From: DATGSL01 sp964645585
GTDB taxonomy: Bacteria > Verrucomicrobiota > Verrucomicrobiia > Opitutales > T3Sed10-336
Assembly (NCBI GenBank): GCA_964645585.1
Contig: CAZYAN010000046.1
Coordinates: 1-30,720, forward strand
DNA: 30,720 nt
Direction: 5' to 3'
Shown here: positions 24,153-30,720 of the stretch, one piece after another
How the letters are laid out: each line of letters begins with the position of its first letter
Position numbering within the stretch: the stretch's first letter is position 1
The notes under the pieces: model-generated
What the model saw: the letters and a program-made list of their open reading frames with translations, nothing else
The model's database searches: none
What the model was told of the DNA's origin: nothing
Position numbers and translations under genes: made by a program

Positions 24153-25058
24153 ATGGTTTTTCCGACGGACGGAGACGGTAACGAAACCGATCGCGATCTG
24201 GATCGAATCAATCGCGAGCTCGCGCGGGTGGTGGCCGCCTACAACCAGACGCCGGATCCTGAAATGGGCAACCTGTCGCCGGAACAGGTGTATCGCCTGA
24301 CGCATTCCCCGTGGGGCGGGCCTGACGGCGCGATTCAGTTCAATGAAGAGACACCGCTTTCGCTTTTGACGACGTCGGTGCATTTTTGCGAAATGCGTGG
24401 TCTTTTGCTCGCGGTCGTCCGCCATGGCGGAGTCAAGGCGACCGCCAAGAAGAATCTCCCGCGTTCGTTCGTGGCCGAACGGATGGAGGCCCCGGGAAAC
24501 GAGGACGAGAAAGCGCTTGTGCGCAAGCTCAATAAGGTCATCAACGAATGGGACTATTTTGAACTCCATATCGCGCGGGTCGTTTGTGAGGTCGGTAACC
24601 TTTTGCGCCTCTATAAAGGACGCTTTGTGGTGCCGAAAAAACACGAAGACCTCCTTCGCGAGGAACGCGCGGGAGAGCTGTACGGTTTGCTCCTGCGGAC
24701 GTTTTTCAAGAAGTTCAACATGGATTACCTCAGCCCTTATTCTGGTCTGGAGACACCGTCCATTCAAAGCCACGTTGCCTACACCGTTTACCGGCTCGGC
24801 AAAACCGCGAGAGAGTGGCGGCGGATCGAGGACCTTTATCCCGAGGTGTTCCTGCCCGCCGTTCGCCAGGAAATCAAGGCCAGCCAGACAAATCCCTTTT
24901 GTTCCAATCCAGCGACAGATGCCGCCTATAAATTATTCAATCCGCTAATCGACTGGGGCCTCCTCGAAGCCCGCAAAACGGGAGACGGCTTGATAAAATC
25001 CCTCGAATCCGTCCGGGTGTCACCGCTCTACGAGGCCTTCCTCCGCTTCAAGGTGTAG
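24153..25058 (+). CDS. Unrecognised 301-residue protein
   Basis: I do not recognise this protein with certainty. It has a leading helical segment (RDLDRINRELARVVAAYNQT), then MGNLSPEQVYRLTHSPWGG, then RGLLLAVVRHGGVKATAKKN followed by LPRSFVAERM. The latter two resemble short modules seen in SEC-C and pRiA4b ORF-3-type proteins. The second half is helical and hydrophobic or basic (ELYGLLLRTFFKKFNMDYLS, then VAYTVYRLGKTAREWRRIED). It has no membrane segment or signal peptide. Composition and length argue for a real gene. The start at 24153 is chosen as the first ATG before protein-like sequence; the frame is open upstream to 24063, but the residues there look random. It sits in an accessory region between a nuclease-like gene and a toxin-antitoxin pair. 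Confidence 0.7.
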   Translation: MVFPTDGDGNETDRDLDRINRELARVVAAYNQTPDPEMGNLSPEQVYRLTHSPWGGPDGAIQFNEETPLSLLTTSVHFCEMRGLLLAVVRHGGVKATAKKNLPRSFVAERMEAPGNEDEKALVRKLNKVINEWDYFELHIARVVCEVGNLLRLYKGRFVVPKKHEDLLREERAGELYGLLLRTFFKKFNMDYLSPYSGLETPSIQSHVAYTVYRLGKTAREWRRIEDLYPEVFLPAVRQEIKASQTNPFCSNPATDAAYKLFNPLIDWGLLEARKTGDGLIKSLESVRVSPLYEAFLRFKV

Positions 25059-25062
25059 GAAA

Positions 25063-25094
25063 ACTTTCGGAGAGGTTTTCAAAGCCTCGAAAGT
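25063..25094 (+). terminator. Hairpin after the unrecognised gene
   Basis: ACTTTCG (25063-25069) pairs exactly with CGAAAGT (25088-25094) across an 18-base loop, directly after the stop at 25058. No T-run follows. It could be a weak terminator or a regulatory site between the genes. Confidence 0.3.
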
Positions 25095-25112
25095 CGGTCA
25101 GATCGTCGAGCC

Positions 25113-25147
25113 GTGCTCCTTGACAGCACGTGCTTCGCGACTAGCAT
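25113..25147 (+). promoter_or_regulatory. Promoter and candidate operator of the toxin-antitoxin pair
   Basis: TTGACA (25120-25125) is a perfect -35 consensus. It is followed after 16 bases by TAGCAT (25142-25147), a 4/6 match to the -10 box. An inverted repeat GTGCT...AGCAC (25113-25117/25125-25129) overlaps the -35 box and could be where the antitoxin autorepresses. The -10 box is only 8 bases from the antitoxin ATG, so the transcript would be nearly leaderless. Confidence 0.5.
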
Positions 25148-25155
25148 ACGTGTTG

Positions 25156-25395
25156 ATGAAGGCGAAACTGACTTTGACGGTAGAGCGGGAGGCGGTGGCC
25201 AAAGCAAAGCGCCTCGCCCGGAAAAGAGGTGTTTCCGTTTCGGCCCTTTTCGAACAGTGGTCGTCGACCATGGCGGAGGCCGAAGAAGGACGCCCGCCCC
25301 TGGGATCTCGTTTGCGCGGCCGATGGAAGTCAGCGGCCAAAGCCAAGGGCGATCCGCGCCTCGATTACCTCTTGGAGAAGCATAGCGGCCGGTGA
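25156..25395 (+). CDS. Antitoxin (DUF6364/VapB-like)
   Basis: A 79-residue protein. The N-terminus KAKLTLTVEREAVAKAKRLA, then RKRGVSVSALFEQW, is the ribbon-helix-helix-like pattern of antitoxins paired with PIN toxins (short strand KLTLTV, two helices). The C-terminus, with GSRLRGRWKSA and DPRLDYLLEKH, is the toxin-binding tail. It should neutralise the PIN toxin and bind the operator upstream. The ATG at 25156 is chosen because the fold begins there; no ribosome site is visible, consistent with a leaderless transcript. Its stop overlaps the toxin start (TGATG). Confidence 0.85.
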   Translation: MKAKLTLTVEREAVAKAKRLARKRGVSVSALFEQWSSTMAEAEEGRPPLGSRLRGRWKSAAKAKGDPRLDYLLEKHSGR

Positions 25396-25817
25396 TGATC
25401 CTGATCGATACGAACATCCTGCTCGACGTGCTGCTCGAGCGCGATGGCCTCGTGGACGAAAGCCAGGCGGTGCTGGATTGGTGCGAGCAACATCCGGGAG
25501 AGAGCTGGATCGCATGCCACACCCTCGCCAACCTCTATTACATTGGCTTGAAAACCGCCGGAAAGAAGGAAGCGGAGCGCTTCGTCGACGAGGTTCTGGA
25601 TGTTTTTGAAGTTTGTCCGGCAGACACGCTTACCGCCCGAACGGCCCGTGCTCTGCCCATCCCGGACTTTGAAGATGCCCTCCAGGTCGCCGCCGCGCAA
25701 AAGGCCCGGCTGGAGCGGATCGTGACCCGCAATAAAAAAGATTTTCGCCGCTCACCCATCCCGGCGGTCACGCCCAGGGAATTTCTTGCCGGGAGTTCAC
25801 CAGAACGTAAAGAATGA
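25395..25817 (+). CDS. PIN-domain toxin (VapC-like)
   Basis: A 140-residue PIN-domain RNase. MILIDTNILLDVLLER has the first catalytic Asp (D5), DFEDALQVAAA the next acidic cluster (D91, E93, D94), and RNKKDF the last Asp (D116). The usual second acidic residue (an S.l.l.E motif) is not obvious in WIACHTLANLYYIG, as in some PIN subfamilies. VapC-type toxins cleave RNA such as initiator tRNA or rRNA when free of antitoxin. The ATG at 25395 overlaps the antitoxin stop, giving coupled translation; a GTG one codon earlier is possible. Confidence 0.87.
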   Translation: MILIDTNILLDVLLERDGLVDESQAVLDWCEQHPGESWIACHTLANLYYIGLKTAGKKEAERFVDEVLDVFEVCPADTLTARTARALPIPDFEDALQVAAAQKARLERIVTRNKKDFRRSPIPAVTPREFLAGSSPERKE

Positions 25818-26039
25818 GAATGCTGCCGCGGCAGCCACCAAGATTTCCCCAATCCTTCTGGAGTCCGAGGCAAAATCTTGCCAAAGCGCCGTTTCATTTG
25901 CCGCGCACGCCGTGCGAGGGAGGTTACCTGCCGGAGCTGGGGAGGCAAGTTCTGGGATCTTCGGCAGCGCTGATGCTTTTAGACACGGGGCCTCCAATAG
26001 GAAGCGCTCCGTAATCTACCGGTGCATCACTCTCCGGAT
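25818..26039. other. Intergenic region, with palindrome 25822-25835
   Basis: The exact 14-base palindrome GCTGCCGCGGCAGC follows five bases after the toxin stop and may end the toxin-antitoxin transcript or be a protein site. No gene is seen in the rest, which separates convergent genes. Confidence 0.45.
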
Positions 26040-26732
26040 TCACCCTGCGGCTGGCAAGTGAATCCACCCCTCCACACGGGCCGCCGTCCGCTGTTCAGAG
26101 TCGGGCAGCACAGTGCTGCCATCAATCGCCGCGGCGGCGGTGAGTGCGGCGACCAAAGCATCGAGACCATGATCGGTCACGGCGTATGCATCCGATACCG
26201 ATAAGCCCCGAAATTGTTGGCGGAGTTGCTCCACCATCGATTTCCGGATGGTTCGCCGATCCTCGCTGGCGCCCTTGTATCCTTTATGCGGAAGCTTCCA
26301 GCAGAAGAGACTGGCGGCCGGATAAACTTCGAAGAATCGGCCATCGCCACTTTTATCGGTCACTTCGTTCCGGTGCAGCAGCGCCATCGCGCGCATGGCG
26401 GGAAGTGCGATCTGATCCGTCGAGACGGAAAGCGGACGCAATCCGGTGAGTTTTGTCACCGCTAGATCGGTCCCCCGGAACCGCAAACGATCACGTAAAG
26501 CGTTATTCCAGGAAGGACTGGTCCATCCAGCCACTACCTCACGAAAAGCCTCTGGCCACCCGAACGGCGCATCGATGCCAACCGCATCCGCTCGCGCAAT
26601 CAGCGCGTCGAGTGTCTCATCGTCACAGCCCAGACGCGGTTCCTCGGCATGCATCTTGCCAGCCCGACGCTCGATCATGCAGGCGGCGGTATCCCGCGGC
26701 TGCGAAGAAAGATCGATCCCCAGAAGCTTCAT
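26040..26732 (-). CDS. DUF429 protein (predicted RNase H-like nuclease)
   Basis: A 230-residue protein with DUF429 landmarks: KLLGIDLSSQPRDTAACMIE at the N-terminus, VGIDAPFGWP, RGTDLAV, STDQIALPAMRAMALL, FFEVYPAAS and VTDHGLDALVAALTA. The early Asp, the DAP and R-x-T-D motifs and the late D-x-x-D-A fit an RNase H-like fold with acidic active-site residues. The family is often near mobile or defence genes, and its function is unproven. The ATG at 26732 starts the fold; upstream in-frame sequence is repeat-derived. Its own promoter must lie in the repeat and gap region at 26733-26910. Confidence 0.85.
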   Translation of the reverse strand: MKLLGIDLSSQPRDTAACMIERRAGKMHAEEPRLGCDDETLDALIARADAVGIDAPFGWPEAFREVVAGWTSPSWNNALRDRLRFRGTDLAVTKLTGLRPLSVSTDQIALPAMRAMALLHRNEVTDKSGDGRFFEVYPAASLFCWKLPHKGYKGASEDRRTIRKSMVEQLRQQFRGLSVSDAYAVTDHGLDALVAALTAAAAIDGSTVLPDSEQRTAARVEGWIHLPAAG

Positions 26733-26852
26733 GATCGAAGTTGAAGCACCAAGACGCGATCGATTCACTGCAAAAGATCGTTGTATTCTCCTGTCAGCGT
26801 CTCCTGAGAGGTGGTCCTGATGCACCATGCACTCAACCATGGGCGCAGACCA

Positions 26853-26907
26853 GGGCGCAGACCTTCGGCTGCGGCAGATCTCGGTCTCCCGCGGTTCCAT
26901 ACCCGGA
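26853..26907 (+). repeat. 55-base direct repeat, left copy at the gap
   Basis: Begins GGGCGCAGACCTTCGGCTGC and ends TTCCATACCCGGA. It is identical, base for base, to 27008-27062 on the other side of the Ns. It ends exactly where the Ns begin. Confidence 0.9.
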
Positions 26908-27007
26908 NNNNNNNNNNNNNNNNNNNNNNNNNNNNNNNNNNNNNNNNNNNNNNNNNNNNNNNNNNNNNNNNNNNNNNNNNNNNNNNNNNNNNNNNNNNNN
27001 NNNNNNN
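26908..27007. other. Assembly gap of exactly 100 Ns
   Basis: A run of 100 Ns, a conventional placeholder for a gap of unknown size. Frames running through it are not meaningful. Confidence 0.99.
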
Positions 27008-27062
27008 GGGCGCAGACCTTCGGCTGCGGCAGATCTCGGTCTCCCGCGGTTCCATACCCGGA
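27008..27062 (+). repeat. 55-base direct repeat, right copy at the gap
   Basis: Identical to 26853-26907 and starts on the first base after the Ns. The exact 55-base length matches a common de Bruijn k-mer size, so the two copies may be one sequence repeated by scaffolding. Confidence 0.9.
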
Positions 27063-27246
27063 CCGACATGACCAACTGGCGATTCTATGAGTCAGACGCG
27101 GCGAAGCGAGTTCTCACGAGGATTACGCGCACAAGAATTACTGGAATGCTTCGTCGGTTCATCCCCCGCCACCAGGTTTGCTTTTTTCAGAGAGGGCGCT
27201 TTTTCGTGTTGATCCGGACTATATAGAACTACATAAAGGCGCTGCA

Positions 27247-30200
27247 GTGGACCCATTCGAAATCAAGGAAGCGAGGGTGTCTCTCGGGCTGACGCAAGAG
27301 GAATTTGCGGAGAAGCTTGGGGTTACCTTTGCATCCGTGAACCGATGGGAAAACGGCAATGCCAAGCCTCATCGGAGCCGGATTAAGGCCATCCGGGCAT
27401 TACTCAGTGAGGCGGAAACGGCTCGGTCGAAGAATCTTACGGTCGGTGAACCGAAGGGACAATTCGCTCCACGCATCGATTTTTCTGGAAATCCCGCGTC
27501 CGTCCAGCTGGCGATCGATTCCATCCGGCTCCAGCACGGCCACCTTTACAACAAAACCTTCGGCCTGGAGCTTTCGCGGGTCGTCCCCCTTCCGCATCAG
27601 CGCATCGCGGTCTATGAGGCCCTTTTGCCCTTGAATGTCATTCGTTTCCTCCTGGCCGACGACGCGGGGGCGGGAAAGACGATCATGGCGGGGCTGCTCA
27701 TCCTTGAACTGTTGAAGCGGGGCCGGATCAAATCGGTCGTCATCATCTGCCCCGCCGGTTTGACCTGGAACTGGCGCCGGGAGCTAAAGCACTTTTTCGA
27801 CCTGAATTTTCGAATCCTGAAAGGGAGCGATTTCGAGCACGAAAACCCACTGCTCGTAGAGGGACTCTATATCATCAGCGTTGATACCGCCGCAACGGAC
27901 CGCATCAGGGAATCGATCCAGGATGCAAAGGAGCTTTACCTCGACCTGACCATATTCGACGAGGCGCACAAGCTGTCGTGGACAGACGAGAAACGGCAGG
28001 ACACCAAAACGCGCCGTTACCGGCTCGGTGAAATCCTGGGAGCTAAGTCAAAGCACCTGCTTCTCCTTACCGCCACGCCCCATATGGGAAAACCGTTCCC
28101 CTATTTCGCCCTGTGGCGGCTCCTCGACCCGAACGTTTTTTCCACCGAGCAAGCCTTCGCGGAGTTTCCCGAGGAGAAGCGGAAGCAGCACTTCATCCGC
28201 CGCCTGAAAGAGGAAATGGTCGATTACCAGGGACGCCCGCTCTACAAGCCGCGCCTCTGTCAGACGCTTCTCTATCCCCTCTCCAGGTTCGAACAGGAAT
28301 TTTACAGCGCGGCTTCCGAATACCTCAAATGGAGCTTTGAGAACAACCGAAAGCTCAACAAGAACGCGGCCGCCATGGTGGTTGCCGTGCTTCAACGGCG
28401 CCTGGCGAGCTCCACCTACGCTCTGGTGCAATCGCTCAAGCGCCGCAGGGAACGGATTCTCGCGGCGGAAGATGAGGCACCGGTCAAGGGCGGTCAGATG
28501 ACGGACCCGTATGAAGAGGGTGCAGCCGACGACACGGAGCCAACCTTGGATGGACGCGAAAGCGTTGAAACTGCCGAGAACGAGCTGCTGGAGGCCCTTG
28601 TGCCGGATGACGAACTGGCGCGCGGGCGCGAGATCGAGAAACTCGACGCGGTCTTGCGGATCGGCGAGGAAATCCTGGCTTCCCAAGGAGAGAGCAAGTT
28701 CTCCAAACTTCGCGAGCTGATCGAGTCGGCGCAATTTCAGAATGAGCAGATCCTCATTTTTACCGAGCATCGTGATACGCTCGACTACCTGCGCAACCGG
28801 TTTGAAGAGCTCGGTTACACCGGACAGATAGCGGCCATCCACGGCGGAATGCCGGTTGAGGAGCGTGAATATCAACGCATCTTCTTCATGCCCCCATCCG
28901 TCCGCAAGGAGCAGGGGCTCACGCACGACCGTTCAGGCCATGCGCGGATCATGCTCGCCACGGACGCCGCCGGGGAAGGAATCAACCTCCAATTCGCCTG
29001 GCTGATGGTGAACTATGACATTCCGTTCAATCCGGCCCGCCTGGAACAGCGAATGGGCCGGCTTCATCGGTTTGGTTTAAAGCATTCCGAGGTTCGGATT
29101 TTCAATATGGTTGCCGATGGCACGCGTGAAGGCCGCGTATTGGAGATCCTGCTGCAAAAGCTGAATGACGCTCGTCAGGAGCTGAGCAGTGACAAAGTCT
29201 TCGATGTGGTCGGCCAGCAGCTTTCGGATGTCTCCATCAAAGACCTCCTCCTCGACGCTTTGCTCGATGGCGTCCCGGACCGATCGGTGAAGAAGATCGA
29301 GTCGATCATGGCCACGAAAAACCTGCGGAAGCAGGTCGAGGAGGCGCGCAAACGGGCGACCAGCTTCGGCGATGTCGGTCGCCGCCTCGGCGAACTCAAC
29401 GCGGAGCGCGAGACCGAGCGACTCAACCAGATGCTTCCCGCCTTCATCGGGCGTTTCGTTGAAAAAGCCGCGCCTCAACTCGGGATCGAGATAAAGGGCG
29501 ACCTCTACCGAAAGGCCACCTTCACGCTTCCGTCCAAGAACAGCGACTGGCTCAAACGCGCCTTCGACGTCAGCGGAGAGCCGCTGCCCGCAGCCATCTC
29601 CCTGCGGCCGGATTTCCAGATAACCGAAGGCGGAAACGGCACCGTCAGCTTTCTCCGTCCGGGAGAAGTGATGTTCGACGCCATCTGCGCTGAAATTTTC
29701 CGCCAATGCGGAACGGATGCCCGGCGAGGTTCTGTTTTCCGGGATCCCCAGGCGACGGCACCCTACTACATCGCCGTTTTCAGTTGCCAGGTCATCGAGC
29801 CGCGCCACGAATTATTCGCGCAAAACGGCGGCCGTTCCGGTTATGACCACCGGTTGTTTGCGCTGCGGTGGGACGAGAAGGGAATGTTCGAGCCGGTTGC
29901 CGTGAATCGCCTTTTGGCCCTCCAGGGCGCGCCGGAGCTGATTTCCCAGTCTGGCAAACTGATCGTTGCCCCCGAGGCGCAGGCCGAAACCGCCGACGCT
30001 CAAGCCCGCGCCTACGCCGATACCACCTTTTTGCAGGAGCTTCGCCAGCGTATGAAGACGGAGGCCCGGGAGCGATTGCGCGACCTGTCCCGAGGATTCG
30101 ATTTCCAGATGAGTCAACTCGCCGAGCGTCGGCGCGAATTAGCGAAAAAACTCCGGGACGGCGATACATCCGTCGAAAAACGACTCCAGGAAGTGAAGGA

Positions 30201-30720
30201 GAAACAGTCCGCTCTTTCGGAAGAGCGTTCGAAAGCGATGCTGCGCGAGGAAACCCTTCCCGAACTTCTGGAGATCGGCGACTTGCGCCGGATCGCCATT
30301 TCCCTCGTGGTGCCGGATCCTTCCGAGGAGGCTCAGGAGATCTTCAACCGGGACATCGAAGCCATGGCCATGCGCATCGCGATCAACTATGAGGTCGATC
30401 ACTACAGCGCCAAAGTCTTCGACGTGTCGAATCCGCGCCTCGGCAAAGGTTACGACTTGGAAAGCCACCGCGCCAACGGCGAAAAGGTCGCCATTGAAGT
30501 CAAAGGCCGCGCCGGACGGAGTCCGGTCCACCTGACGGAGAACGAATGGCCGACCGCCGCCAACGTCCGCGACAAATACTATCTCTACTGCGTCTTCGAC
30601 TGCGCCAGCAACCCCCGGCTATTCCGCGTTCAGGATCCTTTCGGGAAAATCCTCGTCAAGACGCACCGGTCGTTCACGATTAGCCCGGCTCAAATCATAC
30701 GGGAGGCCGAGCCGGAATGA
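27247..30720 (+). CDS. HTH-SNF2 helicase-DUF3883 protein (DISARM DrmD-like)
   Basis: A 1157-residue protein. An N-terminal XRE-type helix-turn-helix is at 4-55 (ARVSLGLTQEEFAEKLGVTF, ASVNRWENG). An SNF2/RapA-like helicase follows: DDAGAGKT at 138-145 (Walker A), DEAH at 238-241, LLTATPH at about 273-279, ATDAAGEGINLQFA near 571 and EQRMGRLHRFG near 600. A long linker with a coiled coil is at about 945-1010, and the C-terminal DUF3883/NO VEIN-type region has GYDLESHRANGEKVAIEVKG (near 1067), a D...E-x-K nuclease-like pattern. Such ATPases move along DNA; similar proteins include DrmD of DISARM anti-phage systems. The GTG at 27247 is chosen because it has AAAGG upstream and begins the HTH fold. 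The stop overlaps a possible ATG at 30717 with GGGAGG before it, so a downstream gene is likely co-transcribed. Confidence 0.88.
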   Translation: MDPFEIKEARVSLGLTQEEFAEKLGVTFASVNRWENGNAKPHRSRIKAIRALLSEAETARSKNLTVGEPKGQFAPRIDFSGNPASVQLAIDSIRLQHGHLYNKTFGLELSRVVPLPHQRIAVYEALLPLNVIRFLLADDAGAGKTIMAGLLILELLKRGRIKSVVIICPAGLTWNWRRELKHFFDLNFRILKGSDFEHENPLLVEGLYIISVDTAATDRIRESIQDAKELYLDLTIFDEAHKLSWTDEKRQDTKTRRYRLGEILGAKSKHLLLLTATPHMGKPFPYFALWRLLDPNVFSTEQAFAEFPEEKRKQHFIRRLKEEMVDYQGRPLYKPRLCQTLLYPLSRFEQEFYSAASEYLKWSFENNRKLNKNAAAMVVAVLQRRLASSTYALVQSLKRRRERILAAEDEAPVKGGQMTDPYEEGAADDTEPTLDGRESVETAENELLEALVPDDELARGREIEKLDAVLRIGEEILASQGESKFSKLRELIESAQFQNEQILIFTEHRDTLDYLRNRFEELGYTGQIAAIHGGMPVEEREYQRIFFMPPSVRKEQGLTHDRSGHARIMLATDAAGEGINLQFAWLMVNYDIPFNPARLEQRMGRLHRFGLKHSEVRIFNMVADGTREGRVLEILLQKLNDARQELSSDKVFDVVGQQLSDVSIKDLLLDALLDGVPDRSVKKIESIMATKNLRKQVEEARKRATSFGDVGRRLGELNAERETERLNQMLPAFIGRFVEKAAPQLGIEIKGDLYRKATFTLPSKNSDWLKRAFDVSGEPLPAAISLRPDFQITEGGNGTVSFLRPGEVMFDAICAEIFRQCGTDARRGSVFRDPQATAPYYIAVFSCQVIEPRHELFAQNGGRSGYDHRLFALRWDEKGMFEPVAVNRLLALQGAPELISQSGKLIVAPEAQAETADAQARAYADTTFLQELRQRMKTEARERLRDLSRGFDFQMSQLAERRRELAKKLRDGDTSVEKRLQEVKEKQSALSEERSKAMLREETLPELLEIGDLRRIAISLVVPDPSEEAQEIFNRDIEAMAMRIAINYEVDHYSAKVFDVSNPRLGKGYDLESHRANGEKVAIEVKGRAGRSPVHLTENEWPTAANVRDKYYLYCVFDCASNPRLFRVQDPFGKILVKTHRSFTISPAQIIREAEPE

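Larger units (their letters stand above)
26733..27246. other. Divergent intergenic region containing the gap
   Basis: No gene is supported between the DUF429 gene and the helicase. The region contains two identical 55-base copies flanking 100 Ns, a short tandem GGGCGCAGACC pair at 26841-26863, and the upstream region of the helicase. Because of the gap its true length is unknown. Confidence 0.6.

Noticed and set aside
23945..24211. Possible gene fragment on the minus strand reading KEQRFDHVAVIFRGRVTTKG then PVVLAYMARAAL
   Set aside because: It looks somewhat protein-like, but I recognise no family and it overlaps both flanking genes; support is too thin to list.
26741..27226. Open frames passing through the N run
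   Set aside because: They exist only because Ns contain no stop codons; the flanks are repeat sequence.

Overview
The window is a GC-rich bacterial draft scaffold containing one run of exactly 100 Ns. It most likely comes from a member of the Verrucomicrobiota, possibly Opitutales-like. That assignment is inference. It rests on two sulfatases of different subfamilies beside a SulP permease, a secreted beta-propeller protein, an intergenic HKGHKE-type repeat and a palindromic intergenic repeat, all common in that phylum as I know it. No rRNA, tRNA, CRISPR array or intact transposase gene was found.

Layout. (1) Positions 1-1472 are a small graveyard of defence or toxin-antitoxin genes: a scrap of one HNH nuclease, a second HNH restriction-type endonuclease broken by two single-base shifts, and a HigA-like antitoxin broken by a frameshift. 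(2) 1473-1857 is AT-rich intergenic DNA with repeats. (3) 1858-6093 (minus strand) is a two-gene SbcD/SbcC (Mre11/Rad50-like) DNA-repair operon. Its ATPase has no visible Zn-hook CxxC and carries an extra C-terminal winged-helix-like domain. (4) 6432-10092 has a MocR-type regulator, a cupin translationally coupled to it and an SDR oxidoreductase. On either side lie two small proteins that resemble each other and look like a small undescribed family. (5) 10105-12123 (plus) is a secreted beta-propeller protein that converges on a long minus-strand block.

(6) That minus-strand block (22683 down to 12182) holds a YdiJ-like FAD/Fe-S D-2-hydroxyacid dehydrogenase, an acyltransferase remnant, a BudC-like acetoin/diacetyl reductase, a BASS-family transporter, a cytosolic sulfatase, a frameshifted SulP anion permease and an exported sulfatase. 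Together this reads as uptake and desulfation of sulfated organic compounds with oxidation of small hydroxy-acids or ketols, but the substrate cannot be told. (7) 22809-30720 is accessory and defence-flavoured: a DUF4268/PD-(D/E)xK-type nuclease, an unrecognised 301-residue protein, an antitoxin/PIN-toxin pair with its own promoter and candidate operator, a DUF429 protein, the assembly gap, and a 1157-residue HTH-SNF2 helicase-DUF3883 protein. The helicase stop codon overlaps a possible next start (ATGA) at the very end of the window, so a multi-gene system probably continues outside.

The strongest leads are the helicase and its unseen downstream partners, the two-member small-protein family, a compact element at 13746-13851 with mutually exclusive hairpins, and a start-codon hairpin at the YdiJ-like gene. 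Several broken frames (HNH, HigA, SulP) could be true pseudogenes or draft indels; the long intact genes elsewhere argue against a uniformly high error rate.
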